Part shown: piece after piece, positions 1-8,906 of the stretch
Layout of the letters: every line of letters starts with the position of its first letter
Position numbering within the stretch: the stretch's first letter is position 1
Origin: CAVSJJ01 sp963728395
GTDB lineage: Bacteria; Actinomycetota; Actinomycetes; Actinomycetales; Dermatophilaceae
DNA length: 64,000 nucleotides
Direction of reading: 5' to 3'
Assembly: GCA_963728395.1 (NCBI GenBank)
Contig: CAVSJJ010000003.1
Span: 682,001-746,000, forward strand
Program-made: the position numbers and the translations under genes
Notes under the pieces: model-generated
What the model was told of the DNA's origin: nothing
Databases searched by the model: none
The model's input: the letters and a program-made list of their open reading frames with translations, nothing else

Positions 1-1794
1 TTCGTGTCCCGCTTCCGGCGCGAGGCCCGTTCGGCGGCCCGGCTGAGCCACCCCCACGTCGTCCAGGTCTTCGACCAGGGCGAGGACGCCGGCCAGATGT
101 TCCTCGCGATGGAGTACGTCCCCGGTCAGACCCTCCGCGAGGTCATCCAGACCGAGGGGGCCCTGACCCCGCGGGCGGCGCTCGACATCCTCGAACCGAT
201 GCTCGAGGCCCTCGCGGCCGCCCATGCCGCCGGGCTCATCCATCGAGACGTCAAGCCCGAGAACGTCATCCTCCGCCCCGACGGCACCGTCAAGGTCGCG
301 GACTTCGGCCTCGCCCGGGCGGTGACCTCGCAGACGAGCACCGCCTCGCACGGGATGATCCTCGGGACGGTCGCCTACCTCTCCCCCGAGCAGGTCGAGC
401 GCGGGATCGCCGACGCCCGCAGCGACGTGTATGCCGCCGGGCTCATCCTCTTCGAGATGCTCACCGGGACCAAGGCCTTCACCGGCGACTCCCCCATCAA
501 CGTCGCCTACCAGCACGTCCACGGCGGCGTCCCGCGGCCCTCCTCCCGGGTTCCCGAGGTCCCGGAGCAGCTCGACGCCCTCGTCGCCATGTCCACCGCC
601 CGCGACCCGGACGAGCGCCCCCGCGACGCCGCCGGGATGCTCTCCGCCGTCCGCCAGGTGCGGGCCGGGCTGTCCGGCGCCGACCTCGACGGGCGCCCGC
701 AGGGCGGCGCGCAGGCCGCCGAGGCCGCCTCGACGCAGACGGCGGTGCTCCCCGCGACCGGGCTGGCCGCCGGCGGCGCCGCCCTGGCGGGGGTGGGGGC
801 CGAGGCGGCATACCCGGGGTCGGAGCGGACCGCGGCCCTGCCGCTCCCGCTGCGCGACGAGCCGCCCTCGGGTCCGGCCACGCCGGCGGGCCGTCGCGAG
901 GCGAGCGAGCCGCGCCGCAAGCGGTGGCCGTGGGTGCTCGTCGTCCTCTCCGCGATGCTCTTCGCCGGGGTGACGTGGTACTTCGTCGCCGGACCGGGCG
1001 CGGTCGAGACCGTCCCGACCGTCGCGGGCAAGACCCGGGCCTCGGCCGAGGCGGCACTCGCCCAGCGCGGGCTGCACGACACGGTGCGCCTCGACTTCGA
1101 CGAGACGGTCAAGAAGGGCCTCGTCATCTCCTCCGACCCGAACGCCGGAGAGCAGGTGCGGCGCAGCCAGGCCGTCCTCCTCGTCGTCTCCAAGGGCCAG
1201 GAGCGGTACGCCGTGCCCGACGTGGCCGCGATGTCCCTCGACGAGGCCAAGGCGGCCCTCGCCGACAACAACCTCACGCTCGGCGAGGTCACGCAGGCCT
1301 ACAGCGAGACCGTCGAGGACGGCATGATCGTCGGCGCGGACCCCCAGGCGGGCACCCGGCTCAAGCCGGGAGCGGCGGTGACCCTCGTCCAGAGCAAGGG
1401 ACGCGAGCCGATCGACGTCGTCGACTGGACCGGGAAGCCGGCCGACGAGGCGGTGAGCGCCCTGACGAAGTCCGGCCTCAAGGTCGACGCCACCGAGCAG
1501 CGCAACGACGACACGGTGCCCAAGGGCGACGTCATCAGTCAGTCCCCCAACAGCGGCACCCTGCACCGCGGCGACCTCGTCACCCTCATCGTGTCCAAGG
1601 GACCGGTCATGGTCGAGGTCCCGGACGTCGTGGGCAAGCAGGTCGGCGCAGCCGAGGCCGAACTGCGCAAGGCCGGGTTCGACGTCAAGGTCAGGCGGGT
1701 CCTCGGGGGCTTCTTCGGCACCGTGCGGCTGCAGGACCCCAAGGGCGGCACGATGGCACCGAAGGGCAGCGTCGTCACCCTGACGACCGTCTGA
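1..1794 (+). CDS. pknL: Ser/Thr protein kinase with four PASTA domains, 5' end cut by window (PknL/PknB type)
   Basis: A transmembrane Ser/Thr kinase that phosphorylates proteins on Ser/Thr and senses cell-wall material through extracellular PASTA repeats. The window opens inside the N-lobe, so the glycine loop and ATP lysine are missing. In the fragment the catalytic loop HRDVKPEN is near residue 81, DFG near 101 and a SPE variant of APE follows. A basic flank and one membrane helix lie at about 307-330, then four PASTA repeats of about 65 residues run to the C-terminus, ending VVTLTTV. The symbol rests on synteny with mycobacterial pknL next to aroG; a PknB paralogue cannot be excluded from sequence alone. 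The next gene starts 6 nt downstream. Confidence 0.93.
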   Translation, partial: FVSRFRREARSAARLSHPHVVQVFDQGEDAGQMFLAMEYVPGQTLREVIQTEGALTPRAALDILEPMLEALAAAHAAGLIHRDVKPENVILRPDGTVKVADFGLARAVTSQTSTASHGMILGTVAYLSPEQVERGIADARSDVYAAGLILFEMLTGTKAFTGDSPINVAYQHVHGGVPRPSSRVPEVPEQLDALVAMSTARDPDERPRDAAGMLSAVRQVRAGLSGADLDGRPQGGAQAAEAASTQTAVLPATGLAAGGAALAGVGAEAAYPGSERTAALPLPLRDEPPSGPATPAGRREASEPRRKRWPWVLVVLSAMLFAGVTWYFVAGPGAVETVPTVAGKTRASAEAALAQRGLHDTVRLDFDETVKKGLVISSDPNAGEQVRRSQAVLLVVSKGQERYAVPDVAAMSLDEAKAALADNNLTLGEVTQAYSETVEDGMIVGADPQAGTRLKPGAAVTLVQSKGREPIDVVDWTGKPADEAVSALTKSGLKVDATEQRNDDTVPKGDVISQSPNSGTLHRGDLVTLIVSKGPVMVEVPDVVGKQVGAAEAELRKAGFDVKVRRVLGGFFGTVRLQDPKGGTMAPKGSVVTLTTV

Positions 1795-1800
1795 GCGACG

Positions 1801-2727
1801 ATGACCCCCGTCTCCCGGGTCGGCTCGAGCCGGCTCGCCACTCTCCTCCTGCTCGCGACGACGGCGGCCTGGGGCTCGACGTTCTTCCTCATCCGGGACC
1901 TCGTCGCCGTCGTGCCCGCGGCGGACTTCCTCGCCGTCCGGTTCACCATCGCGGCACTCGCCATGGCGCTCCTCTTCCGCCGGCAGACGCTCGCGCTGTC
2001 CCGGCGCGACCTCCGGCTGGGGGTGGTCCTCGGCGGGCTCTACGGCACGGCGCAGGTGCTCCAGACCACCGGCCTGCAGCACACCGACGCCTCGGTCTCG
2101 GGCTTCGTCACCGGCACGTACGTCGTCCTCACCCCGGTGCTGGCGTGGGTGGTCTTCCGGGACCGGATCGGCCGGGTCACCTGGGTCGCCGTCGGGCTGA
2201 CGATGCTCGGCCTGGCCGTGTTGTCGCTGCGCGGCGTCGCCGTCGGGTTCGGTGAGACCCTCACCCTGGCATCGGCGGTCTTCTACGCGCTGCACATCAT
2301 CGCCCTCGGTCGGTGGTCCACGCCGGCGGCCGCCGTCGGGCTCTCGACCGTCCAGGCCGGCACGATCGCCCTCATCAGCATCGTCGGGGCGCTGCCCGGC
2401 GGGATCACCATGCCCCAGGGGGGCGGTCAGTGGGTATCGGTCCTCTACATGGCGATCGTCGCGGGGGCGGGAGCCCTCTGGGCGCAGACGTGGGCGCAGG
2501 GGCATCTCACGGCGACGCGGGCCGCGATCGTCATGTCGATGGAGCCGGTGTTCGCCGCGGTGTTCGCGGTCGGGCTGGGCGGGGAGAGCCTCACCGTGCG
2601 GATGGCCATCGGTGGCTCGCTCGTCCTCGCCGCGATGTACCTCGTCCAGCTGCGCGGCGAGCACCGTGAGCCCGACGCCTCCGCCCTCGAGGACCCCCCG
2701 CCCGAGGTGCTCCACCACGAGGTGTGA
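1801..2727 (+). CDS. EamA/DMT-family transporter
   Basis: A 308-residue integral membrane protein of the drug/metabolite transporter superfamily, a likely exporter of small metabolites or amino acids; the substrate cannot be read from sequence. It is hydrophobic throughout, consistent with ten helices in two EamA repeats. The first begins with the typical AAWGSTFFLIRDL, and the second ends with a conserved SMEPVFAAVFAVGLGGE stretch. The ATG follows the kinase stop by 6 nt with no clear ribosome site, suggesting translational coupling. The C-terminus is short, hydrophilic and acidic. Confidence 0.88.
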   Translation: MTPVSRVGSSRLATLLLLATTAAWGSTFFLIRDLVAVVPAADFLAVRFTIAALAMALLFRRQTLALSRRDLRLGVVLGGLYGTAQVLQTTGLQHTDASVSGFVTGTYVVLTPVLAWVVFRDRIGRVTWVAVGLTMLGLAVLSLRGVAVGFGETLTLASAVFYALHIIALGRWSTPAAAVGLSTVQAGTIALISIVGALPGGITMPQGGGQWVSVLYMAIVAGAGALWAQTWAQGHLTATRAAIVMSMEPVFAAVFAVGLGGESLTVRMAIGGSLVLAAMYLVQLRGEHREPDASALEDPPPEVLHHEV

Positions 2728-2791
2728 GGCAGGCCGGCCTCCGGGCGACGCGGCATACCGGCTGGGATCGGCGAGACCTCACCCCGGAACC

Positions 2792-2830
2792 TGGCACTAC
2801 ACCCCGGGAATGTTCCGGGGTGAACTGCCA
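2792..2830. terminator. two-part hairpin between convergent genes
   Basis: TGGCA (2792-2796) pairs with TGCCA (2826-2830), and CACCCCGG (2800-2807) with CCGGGGTG (2815-2822), around a 7-nt loop with a 3+3 internal loop. It sits between the eamA and threonine aldolase stops, so it could end transcription both ways. There is no T tract. Confidence 0.55.
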
Positions 2831-2832
2831 TG

Positions 2833-2851
2833 TTCCCGCCTTAGGCGGGAA
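2833..2851. terminator. perfect 8-bp hairpin TTCCCGCC/GGCGGGAA
   Basis: TTCCCGCC, loop TTA, GGCGGGAA: a perfect 8-bp stem right after the previous hairpin and before the threonine aldolase stop. It is a probable bidirectional terminator. It shares the core CCCGCC-NNN-GGCGGG with the hairpin at 44195-44215. Confidence 0.6.
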
Positions 2852-2879
2852 AGTCGAGGCGGCGGGAGGGGGAGGTCGG

Positions 2880-3944
2880 TCAGGGGGTGAGCAGGGTCGT
2901 GAAGGCATCGATCGCGGCGTCGGTTCCGGCGTCGTCCACGTCGAGGTGCCACACGAGGCGCACGAGCGACGGACCGACGGCATACGTGCGGATCCCCCGC
3001 TCCGCCGCCGCGGCCACGACCTGCGCCGCGCTCCACCCCGCCGCGCCGACGTCGAGGACGACGATGTTCGTCGCCACCCGCGCCGGGTCGAGGATCCCGG
3101 GCGCCACGGCGCCGACCGCCTCGGCGAACCGGCGGGCCCGGGCGTGGTCGTCGGCCAGCCGCTCGACGTGGTGGTCGAGGGCGTGCAGCCCCGCCGCCGC
3201 GAGGATGCCGACCTGGCGCATCCCACCCCCGTATCGCTTGCGCCAGATCCGGGCCCGTTCGATCAGCTCGGCCGAGCCGGCGAGGAGGCTGCCGACCGGG
3301 GCCCCGAGCCCCTTGGAGAGACAGACGCTCACCGTGTCGGCGCAGCCGCCGTATGCCGCGAGCGGCACCCCGGTGGCGACGTGCGCGTTCCACAGGCGGG
3401 CGCCGTCCATGTGCACGGCGACCCCGTGGGCGTGCGCGTGCTCGCTCAGCGCCTCGATCGCCTCGAGCGGCTGGATCGTGCCGCCGCCGAAGTTGTGGGT
3501 GTTCTCGACGACGAGCGCCGCCGTGCGCACCTGGTAGGGCCCGCCCTCGGTCGCCATGAGCGCGATCGGGTCCGCAGGGTCGAGCAGGCCGTGGTCGCTC
3601 GTCCAGGTGCGCGACGTGATGCCGGAGAAGGCCGCGCCCGCCCCAAGCTCGGCCCGGAGCACATGGGCGAGGGAGTCGGCGATGAGCTCCTGGCCGGGCT
3701 CGACGTGCAGCCGGACCCCGAGCTGGTTGGCCATCGAGCCGCTCGGGGTGAACAGGGCGGCCTCGTGGCCGAGAAGTGCGGCGACCCGCTCCTGGAGGAG
3801 GGTGACCGTCGGGTCCTCGCCGAAGACGTCGTCGCCGACCGGGGCATGGGCCATCGCCTCGCGCATCGCCTCGGTGGGGCGGGTGAGGGTGTCCGACAGC
3901 AGGTCGGCCACCCAGCGCCCGGCGGCGGCCTCAGCCATCCCCAC
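2880..3944 (-). CDS. ltaE: low-specificity L-threonine aldolase
   Basis: A fold-type I PLP enzyme that cleaves L-threonine or allo-threonine to glycine and acetaldehyde in the cytoplasm. It is 354 residues, normal for the family. Visible features are the N-terminal SDTLTRPTEAMR segment, DDVFGEDPTV near 39-47, the HMDGARLWN aspartate region near 179-186 and the PLP lysine in SVCLSKGLG (about K211). The start lies inside the end of the DAHP synthase gene (14-nt overlap), so the two are co-transcribed leftward. No catalytic residue looks altered. Confidence 0.92.
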   Translation of the reverse strand: MGMAEAAAGRWVADLLSDTLTRPTEAMREAMAHAPVGDDVFGEDPTVTLLQERVAALLGHEAALFTPSGSMANQLGVRLHVEPGQELIADSLAHVLRAELGAGAAFSGITSRTWTSDHGLLDPADPIALMATEGGPYQVRTAALVVENTHNFGGGTIQPLEAIEALSEHAHAHGVAVHMDGARLWNAHVATGVPLAAYGGCADTVSVCLSKGLGAPVGSLLAGSAELIERARIWRKRYGGGMRQVGILAAAGLHALDHHVERLADDHARARRFAEAVGAVAPGILDPARVATNIVVLDVGAAGWSAAQVVAAAAERGIRTYAVGPSLVRLVWHLDVDDAGTDAAIDAFTTLLTP

Positions 3945-5289
3945 GACCGAGCATCTCGGCGACGAGGAAGGCGAGCTCGAGGGCCTGCTGGTGGTTCAGC
4001 CGAGGGTCGCAGACGCTCTCGTAGCGGGTGCCGAGGTCGGCGTCGAGGATCTTCTCGGAGCCGCCGATGCACTCGGTGACGTCGTTCCCGGTCAGCTCGA
4101 CGTGGATGCCGCCGGGCACCGTCCCGAGGCCCTGATGGACCTCGAAGAACCCCATGACCTCGGCGACGACGTCGTCGAAGTCGCGGGTCTTCAACCCCGT
4201 GCTCGACTCGAAGGTGTTGCCGTGCATCGGGTCGCACACCCACGTGACGGGGGCGCCGCTGGCCGTGACCTTCTCGACGATCCCCGGCAGGGCCTCCCGG
4301 ATCCGGCCGGCCCCCATCCGGGTGATGAAGGTGAGCCGCCCGGGCTGTCGGTCCGGGTCGACGACGTCGATCATCCGGAGCAGGTCGTCGACGTCGGCGT
4401 CGGCCGACACCTTGACCCCGACGGGGTTGTGGACCTGGCTGATGAAGTCGATGTGCGCCCCACCGAGGTCTCGGGTCCGCTCTCCCACCCAGATGAAGTG
4501 GCCGGAGGTGTCGTAGAGCTGCCCGCTGCGCGAGTCCACCCGGGTGAGCGGCCGCTCGTAGTCCAGGAGCAGCGCCTCGTGGGCCGAGAAGAACTCCGTC
4601 GTCCGCATCGCGTCGAAGTCGGCACCACAGGCGGCCATGAACTTCATCGCCTTGTCGATGTCACGGGCGAGGCGCTCGTACCGGACGTTCGCGGCGTTCG
4701 CGACGAAACCCTTGTTCCAGTCGTGGACGTAGCGCAGGTCGGCGAAGCCACCCTGGGTGAAGGCGCGCACGAGGTTCAGCGTCGCGCTGCTCGCGTGGTA
4801 GCCCCGGACGAGCCGCTGCGGGTCGGGGGCGCGGGCGTCGGGGGTGAACTCGAAGTCGTTGACCATGTCGCCGCGGTAGGCCGGCAGCGTCACCCCGGCC
4901 CGGGTCTCGCTGCCGCTCGAGCGGGGCTTGGCGTACTGCCCGGCCATCCGGCCGACCTTGACGATCGGGACGGACGCGCCGTAGGTGAGGACGGCCGCCA
5001 TCTGGAGGATGGTCTTGACCCGGTCGCGGATGTTGTCGGCCGTCGCGCTGACGAAGGTCTCGGCGCAGTCCCCGCCCTGGAGGACGAACGCCTCGCCACG
5101 CGACGCGGCGGCCATCCGGTCGCGCAGGACGTCACACTCCCCGGCGAAGACCAGCGGCGGGTAGGTCTGCAGGGTCCGCACCGCCTCCTCGAGCGCCGCA
5201 CCGTCCGGCCACTCCGGCTGCTGGGCGGCCGGAAGGTCCGCACCGGCCAGGAGCCGGGCGCGGGGGTCGGAGGCGGTGGGCGTGCTCAC
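3931..5289 (-). CDS. aroG: class II 3-deoxy-7-phosphoheptulonate (DAHP) synthase
   Basis: Catalyses the first shikimate step, PEP plus erythrose 4-phosphate to DAHP. The 452 residues match the plant/actinobacterial class II enzyme (about 450-470). Landmarks are FVLQGGDCAE, QYAKPRSSGSE, YRGDMVNDF, the W-x-GERTR segment and CDPMHGNT. I chose GTG at 5289 (VSTPTASDP): the open frame continues upstream but only into antisense of the response-regulator gene, and TATCCT lies 8 nt before this GTG. The gene lies leftward between the two-component pair and threonine aldolase. Confidence 0.95.
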   Translation of the reverse strand: MSTPTASDPRARLLAGADLPAAQQPEWPDGAALEEAVRTLQTYPPLVFAGECDVLRDRMAAASRGEAFVLQGGDCAETFVSATADNIRDRVKTILQMAAVLTYGASVPIVKVGRMAGQYAKPRSSGSETRAGVTLPAYRGDMVNDFEFTPDARAPDPQRLVRGYHASSATLNLVRAFTQGGFADLRYVHDWNKGFVANAANVRYERLARDIDKAMKFMAACGADFDAMRTTEFFSAHEALLLDYERPLTRVDSRSGQLYDTSGHFIWVGERTRDLGGAHIDFISQVHNPVGVKVSADADVDDLLRMIDVVDPDRQPGRLTFITRMGAGRIREALPGIVEKVTASGAPVTWVCDPMHGNTFESSTGLKTRDFDDVVAEVMGFFEVHQGLGTVPGGIHVELTGNDVTECIGGSEKILDADLGTRYESVCDPRLNHQQALELAFLVAEMLGRGDG

Positions 5290-5297
5290 GAGGGACA

Positions 5298-5303
5298 AGG
5301 ATA
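5298..5303 (-). promoter_or_regulatory. -10 box of aroG, likely leaderless
   Basis: Read leftward, TATCCT ends 8 nt before the GTG of aroG and no ribosome site precedes it. This fits a leaderless or near-leaderless transcript. Confidence 0.45.
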
Positions 5304-5345
5304 GGTGGGCCGGGTGGACGGCCACGCCCCCGGCCCGTATGCCGG

Positions 5346-6038
5346 TCAGCCCGGCGCTCGGCGGGGGCCGGCCCCCGGCGCGCCCTCGTCGTCCTCGAGG
5401 CCCCGGGCCAGGGCGAACCGGACGAGCTCGACCCGGTTGTGCAGCTGGAGCTTGCCGAGGGTGTTCTGGACGTGGTTCTGGACCGTCCGATGGCTGATGA
5501 CGAGCTGGTCGGCGATCTCCTTGTAGGACATGCCGGTCGCGACGAGGCGCAGCACCTCGGTCTCCCGCTCGGTCAGCTCGGGGATGGGGCGCTTGGGGTC
5601 GGCCGCGGCCGCGGCCGGGGCGTCGCGCATCCGGGCGAACTCGCCGAGGACGAGTCCGGCGAGCCCGGGCGTGAAGACGGCCTCGCCGCGCGCGGTCGCC
5701 TCGACGGCCTCGACGATCTCGGCGCTGGAGGCCGACTTGACGAGGTAGCCGGTGGCGCCGGCCTTGATCGTCGCGAGGACGTCGTGCTGCTCCCCGCTGG
5801 CCGAGAGGATGAGCACCCGGGTGGGAAGGTCCTCGAGTGCGTGGCAGACCTCGTCGCCCCGCATCGCGGGCATGTTGAGGTCGAGCAGGACGACGTCCGG
5901 CCGGGTCGCCCGGGCGCGCCGCACCGTGCTCGGGCCGTCGGGGGCGGTGCCGACGACCTCGATGCCGGCGGCGGCGAGGTCGCGGGCCAGGGCCTCGCGC
6001 CACACCGGGTGGTCGTCGGCGACGAGGACCCGCGTCAT
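5346..6038 (-). CDS. NarL/LuxR-family response regulator
   Basis: A 230-residue cytoplasmic response regulator. The receiver domain has the acidic pair DD at 8-9, phospho-acceptor D53 in LLDLNMPA and K101 in GYLVKSASS. A LuxR-type helix-turn-helix follows near 160-215 (LTERETEVLRLVATGMSYKEIA). Its ATG overlaps the TGA of the upstream histidine kinase as ATGA, so the two are translationally coupled and almost certainly partners. Target genes are unknown. Confidence 0.93.
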   Translation of the reverse strand: MTRVLVADDHPVWREALARDLAAAGIEVVGTAPDGPSTVRRARATRPDVVLLDLNMPAMRGDEVCHALEDLPTRVLILSASGEQHDVLATIKAGATGYLVKSASSAEIVEAVEATARGEAVFTPGLAGLVLGEFARMRDAPAAAAADPKRPIPELTERETEVLRLVATGMSYKEIADQLVISHRTVQNHVQNTLGKLQLHNRVELVRFALARGLEDDEGAPGAGPRRAPG

Positions 6039-7183
6039 GGCTGCGCTCCTTCCGGGATGTCGAGACGGACGGTACAGCCCGCGCCGGGTCGGGTGGTCCA
6101 GGTCGCCGAACCTCCGAGGTCGGCGACCCGACCGCGGATCGATCGAGCCACGCCCATCCGACCCCGCTCCCCCGCGGCGAGGAGCTCGTCGAGGTCGGCG
6201 CCGACGCCGTTGTCGCGGACCGTGACGCCGACCCGGCCGTGGCCGCCCTCGACGAGGACCCAGGCCCGCGCCTGCGGCCCGGCGTGACGGGCGACGTTGT
6301 CGAGGCAGGCGGCCACGGCGGCGTCGATCTCTCGAGCCCGCTCCGGAGGCAGCAGGACCGGGTCGGCCGGCACCGAGACGCTGACCCGCTCGCCCTCCCG
6401 CGCCGCGAGGAGCGCGCGCAGGTCGGTGCGCGCCCCGCTCGCCCCGGTCGCGACGTCGGCGACGAGGCGGCGCAACGAGCGCTCCTGCTCGGCCGCGAGG
6501 CTCGCCAGCTCCCGCGTCGGTCCGCCGATCTCCTCCCCGCGCCGGTGGACGTAGGCGAGGGTCTGGAGCACGCCGTCGTGGACGACCCGGGCCAGGCGCT
6601 CCCGCTCCCGGTAGCGCTCCTGCTCGAGGAGGACCTGGTCGTGCCGCTCGAGCGAGGTCCGGGCCAGGTCGACGGCGAGGCCGATGAGGCCGCCGAGGAG
6701 CAGGAGCAGGACGATGTTGTGCACCGTTCCCTGGGTCGGGTGGCGCACCTCGACGAGGTCGGTGACGGCGATGACGAGCGCCGCGAGCAGCCCGCCCCGG
6801 GCCCCGCGCAGCACGGCGACGCCGGTGACCGACCCCGCCACCCAGATCGTCGGCAGGGTGAACTGGCCCTCGGCGATCGATGCCGGCGACTCCACCCACG
6901 TCGTCGCGAGGATCGCGGCGACCGAGAGCGCCACCTCGGCGTAGACGAGGACGATCGTGCGACGGCGCACGGCGAGCAGCGCGAGGCTCCACAACCCGAG
7001 GACCGCGAGGACCGCGGCCGCCACCCACGGCCGGGTCATCTCGGCGTGGCGCTGCCAGGCCAGCAGCGCGGCATACCCGACGGCGACCGGACGGAAGACG
7101 TCGAGGCCTCGGGAGAACGCCTCGACGACGACCGGCTCACGGCGCCCGGTCCAGTCCGAGGCCCGCTCGCGCCCCCCTCCCAT
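6035..7183 (-). CDS. two-component sensor histidine kinase (HisKA_3 type)
   Basis: Membrane histidine kinase of 382 residues from the chosen ATG (MGGGRERAS), which lies 7 nt after the acyltransferase stop; a longer in-frame start exists but falls inside that gene. About five to six membrane helices occupy residues 30-170 with little extracellular loop. A short linker leads to the H-box ARVVHDGVLQTLAYV (H202) and a C-terminal HATPase with DNGVGADLDE and GRMGVARSIRGR. The NarL-type kinase matches the regulator gene that follows. The architecture suggests sensing within the membrane; the ligand is unknown. Confidence 0.92.
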   Translation of the reverse strand: MGGGRERASDWTGRREPVVVEAFSRGLDVFRPVAVGYAALLAWQRHAEMTRPWVAAAVLAVLGLWSLALLAVRRRTIVLVYAEVALSVAAILATTWVESPASIAEGQFTLPTIWVAGSVTGVAVLRGARGGLLAALVIAVTDLVEVRHPTQGTVHNIVLLLLLGGLIGLAVDLARTSLERHDQVLLEQERYRERERLARVVHDGVLQTLAYVHRRGEEIGGPTRELASLAAEQERSLRRLVADVATGASGARTDLRALLAAREGERVSVSVPADPVLLPPERAREIDAAVAACLDNVARHAGPQARAWVLVEGGHGRVGVTVRDNGVGADLDELLAAGERGRMGVARSIRGRVADLGGSATWTTRPGAGCTVRLDIPEGAQP

Positions 7184-7190
7184 CCGCGGC

Positions 7191-8006
7191 CTAGGAGGCG
7201 CGTTGGGCGTCGGCGGGCCCGTCCGGGTCCTCCGGCTCGTCGAGGGCGTCCAGGGCCGCCTCGAGCTCGGCAACGGCGTGGCCCGGCCGAGCCGCCTCGG
7301 TCGCCTCGCGGGTGCGGATCCGGGCGGCCTTGAGGATGCGCTCCTTCATCGACGTGGCGTACATGTCGACGTACTCCTGGCCGGATAGCTCCATGAGCGC
7401 GTACATGATCTCGTCGGTGATCGAGCGCAGGACGAACCGGTCGCCCTCCATGCCCTCGTAGCGCGAGAAGTCGAGCGGCTCCCCGATCCGGATGCCGATC
7501 CGCATGATGTGCGGGATCTTCTTGCCGGTCGGCTGGGCCAGGTCGGTCCCGATCATCGCGACGGGGATGACGGGGACGCGGGCCTCGAGGGCCATCCTGG
7601 CCACGCCGGTCTTGCCCTTGTACAGGCGGCCGTCGGGGCTGCGCGTCCCCTCGGGGTAGAGGCCGAGCAGCTCACCACGGCCGAGGACCTTCAGACCGCT
7701 CTGCAGCGCCGCCTCGCTGGCCCGGCCGCCGGAGCGGTCGACGGGCAGCTGCCCCACGCCCTTGAAGAAGGCCGCGGTCAGCTTGCCCTTGAGCCCGACC
7801 CCGGTGAAGTAGTCGGACTTGGCGAGGAAGGTCATCCGGCGCGGGAGCATCAGCGGCAGGAAGATCGAGTCCGAGAAGGACAGGTGGTTGCTCGCGAAGA
7901 TGGCGGGACCGTGCGCGGGAATATGCTCCTCGCCCTCGACCCGCGGCCGGAACAGCAGCCGGAGGATCGGACCGAGGATGACGGTCTTGAGCACCCAGTA
8001 GAACAC
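7191..8006 (-). CDS. plsC: 1-acyl-sn-glycerol-3-phosphate acyltransferase (PlsC family)
   Basis: Transfers an acyl chain to lysophosphatidate or a related lysolipid at the membrane. The HX4D motif is NHLSFSD (H41, D46) and the EGTRS motif is at about 119-123 in GLYPEGTRSPDG. The protein is 271 residues with an amphipathic N-terminus and an acidic tail after residue 240. The start is GTG at 8006, supported by a GAAGGAG ribosome site 5 nt upstream. By synteny it corresponds to mycobacterial Rv2182c; the exact acyl acceptor cannot be told. Confidence 0.92.
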   Translation of the reverse strand: MFYWVLKTVILGPILRLLFRPRVEGEEHIPAHGPAIFASNHLSFSDSIFLPLMLPRRMTFLAKSDYFTGVGLKGKLTAAFFKGVGQLPVDRSGGRASEAALQSGLKVLGRGELLGLYPEGTRSPDGRLYKGKTGVARMALEARVPVIPVAMIGTDLAQPTGKKIPHIMRIGIRIGEPLDFSRYEGMEGDRFVLRSITDEIMYALMELSGQEYVDMYATSMKERILKAARIRTREATEAARPGHAVAELEAALDALDEPEDPDGPADAQRAS

Positions 8007-8062
8007 CTACGCTCCTTCGCCGTCGGCGTGCGGTGCGGCCCGCGTACTCCCATGCACGCCCG

Positions 8063-8068
8063 ACTCTA
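8063..8068 (-). promoter_or_regulatory. candidate -10 box of plsC
   Basis: Read leftward, TAGAGT lies about 57 nt before the plsC GTG. The candidate -35 (GTGGAG, 17-bp spacer) is poor, so this is tentative. A leader of about 50 nt would carry the GAAGGAG ribosome site. Confidence 0.35.
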
Positions 8069-8142
8069 GTGCACCACTGCCTTACCTCCACCGCGCCTGG
8101 CGTGGGAAGATGCCGCCACACCGAGCGAAGAGGAGCCCTGCG

Positions 8143-8895
8143 ATGAGCGTTCGGCCCGGCGCCGAGCCGTTCTCCCACGACGGATCCGACGTGGGCGTCC
8201 TGCTCTCCCACGGCTTCACCGGGAGCCCGATCGGCATGCTGCCCTGGGCACAGCGGCTCGCCGACGCCGGCTTCACCGTCCGGCTGCCGCGGCTGCCCGG
8301 CCACGGGACGACATGGCAGGAGATGAACGGCACCCGGTGGGAGGACTGGTATGCCGAGGTCGATCGGACCTTCGCCGACCTCACCTCCCGCTGTCGGTCC
8401 GTCGTCGTCGGCGGCCTGTCGATGGGCGGCACGCTCGTCACCCGGCTCGCCGAGGACCACGGGAGCACGGTGAGCGGCCTCGTCCTCGTCAACCCGGCCT
8501 ACAAGGTCGAGGACGTGCGGCTCAAGGCGCTGCCGCTGCTCAAGCACCTCGTCCCGTCGCTGCCGGGGATCAGCAACGACATCAAGAAGCCCGGCCAGGA
8601 CGAGGGGGCCTACGACCGGACCCCGCTCAAGGCCCTGCACTCCCAGGTCCTCGCCTGGGGGCAGGTCGTGCGCGACCTGCCGTCGGTGACCCAGCCGATC
8701 CTCCTCCTCCGCAGCGCCCAGGACCACGTCGTCCCCGCGTCGAGCTCGGCGCTGCTGCTCTCCCGCGTCTCGAGCACCGACGTCACCGAGATCGTCCTGC
8801 CCGACAGCTACCACGTCGCGACCCTCGACAACGACGCCGAGACGATCGTCGAGCAGTCGCTGGCCTTCGTGCGCCGCGTCACCGCCGAGGCCTGA
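8143..8895 (+). CDS. alpha/beta hydrolase, carboxylesterase/monoglyceride-lipase type
   Basis: A 250-residue alpha/beta hydrolase. The oxyanion HGFTGSP is at 23-29, nucleophile S93 in GGLSMGG, acid D194 in RSAQDHVVP and base H224 in SYHVATLDN, so the triad is complete. Length and the HGFTGSP motif resemble thermostable carboxylesterase Est30 and monoacylglycerol lipases. It is divergent from plsC, which suggests a role in acyl-ester turnover, but the substrate is not known. ATG 8143 is preceded by AGAGGAG at a suitable distance; an upstream ATG at 8110 is less likely. Confidence 0.9.
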   Translation: MSVRPGAEPFSHDGSDVGVLLSHGFTGSPIGMLPWAQRLADAGFTVRLPRLPGHGTTWQEMNGTRWEDWYAEVDRTFADLTSRCRSVVVGGLSMGGTLVTRLAEDHGSTVSGLVLVNPAYKVEDVRLKALPLLKHLVPSLPGISNDIKKPGQDEGAYDRTPLKALHSQVLAWGQVVRDLPSVTQPILLLRSAQDHVVPASSSALLLSRVSSTDVTEIVLPDSYHVATLDNDAETIVEQSLAFVRRVTAEA

Positions 8896-8906
8896 GCGGA
8901 CGCGCG

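Noticed and set aside
7672..8814. 380-codon minus-strand frame over the esterase gene
   Set aside because: It is antisense to the esterase, whose triad and ribosome site are clear.
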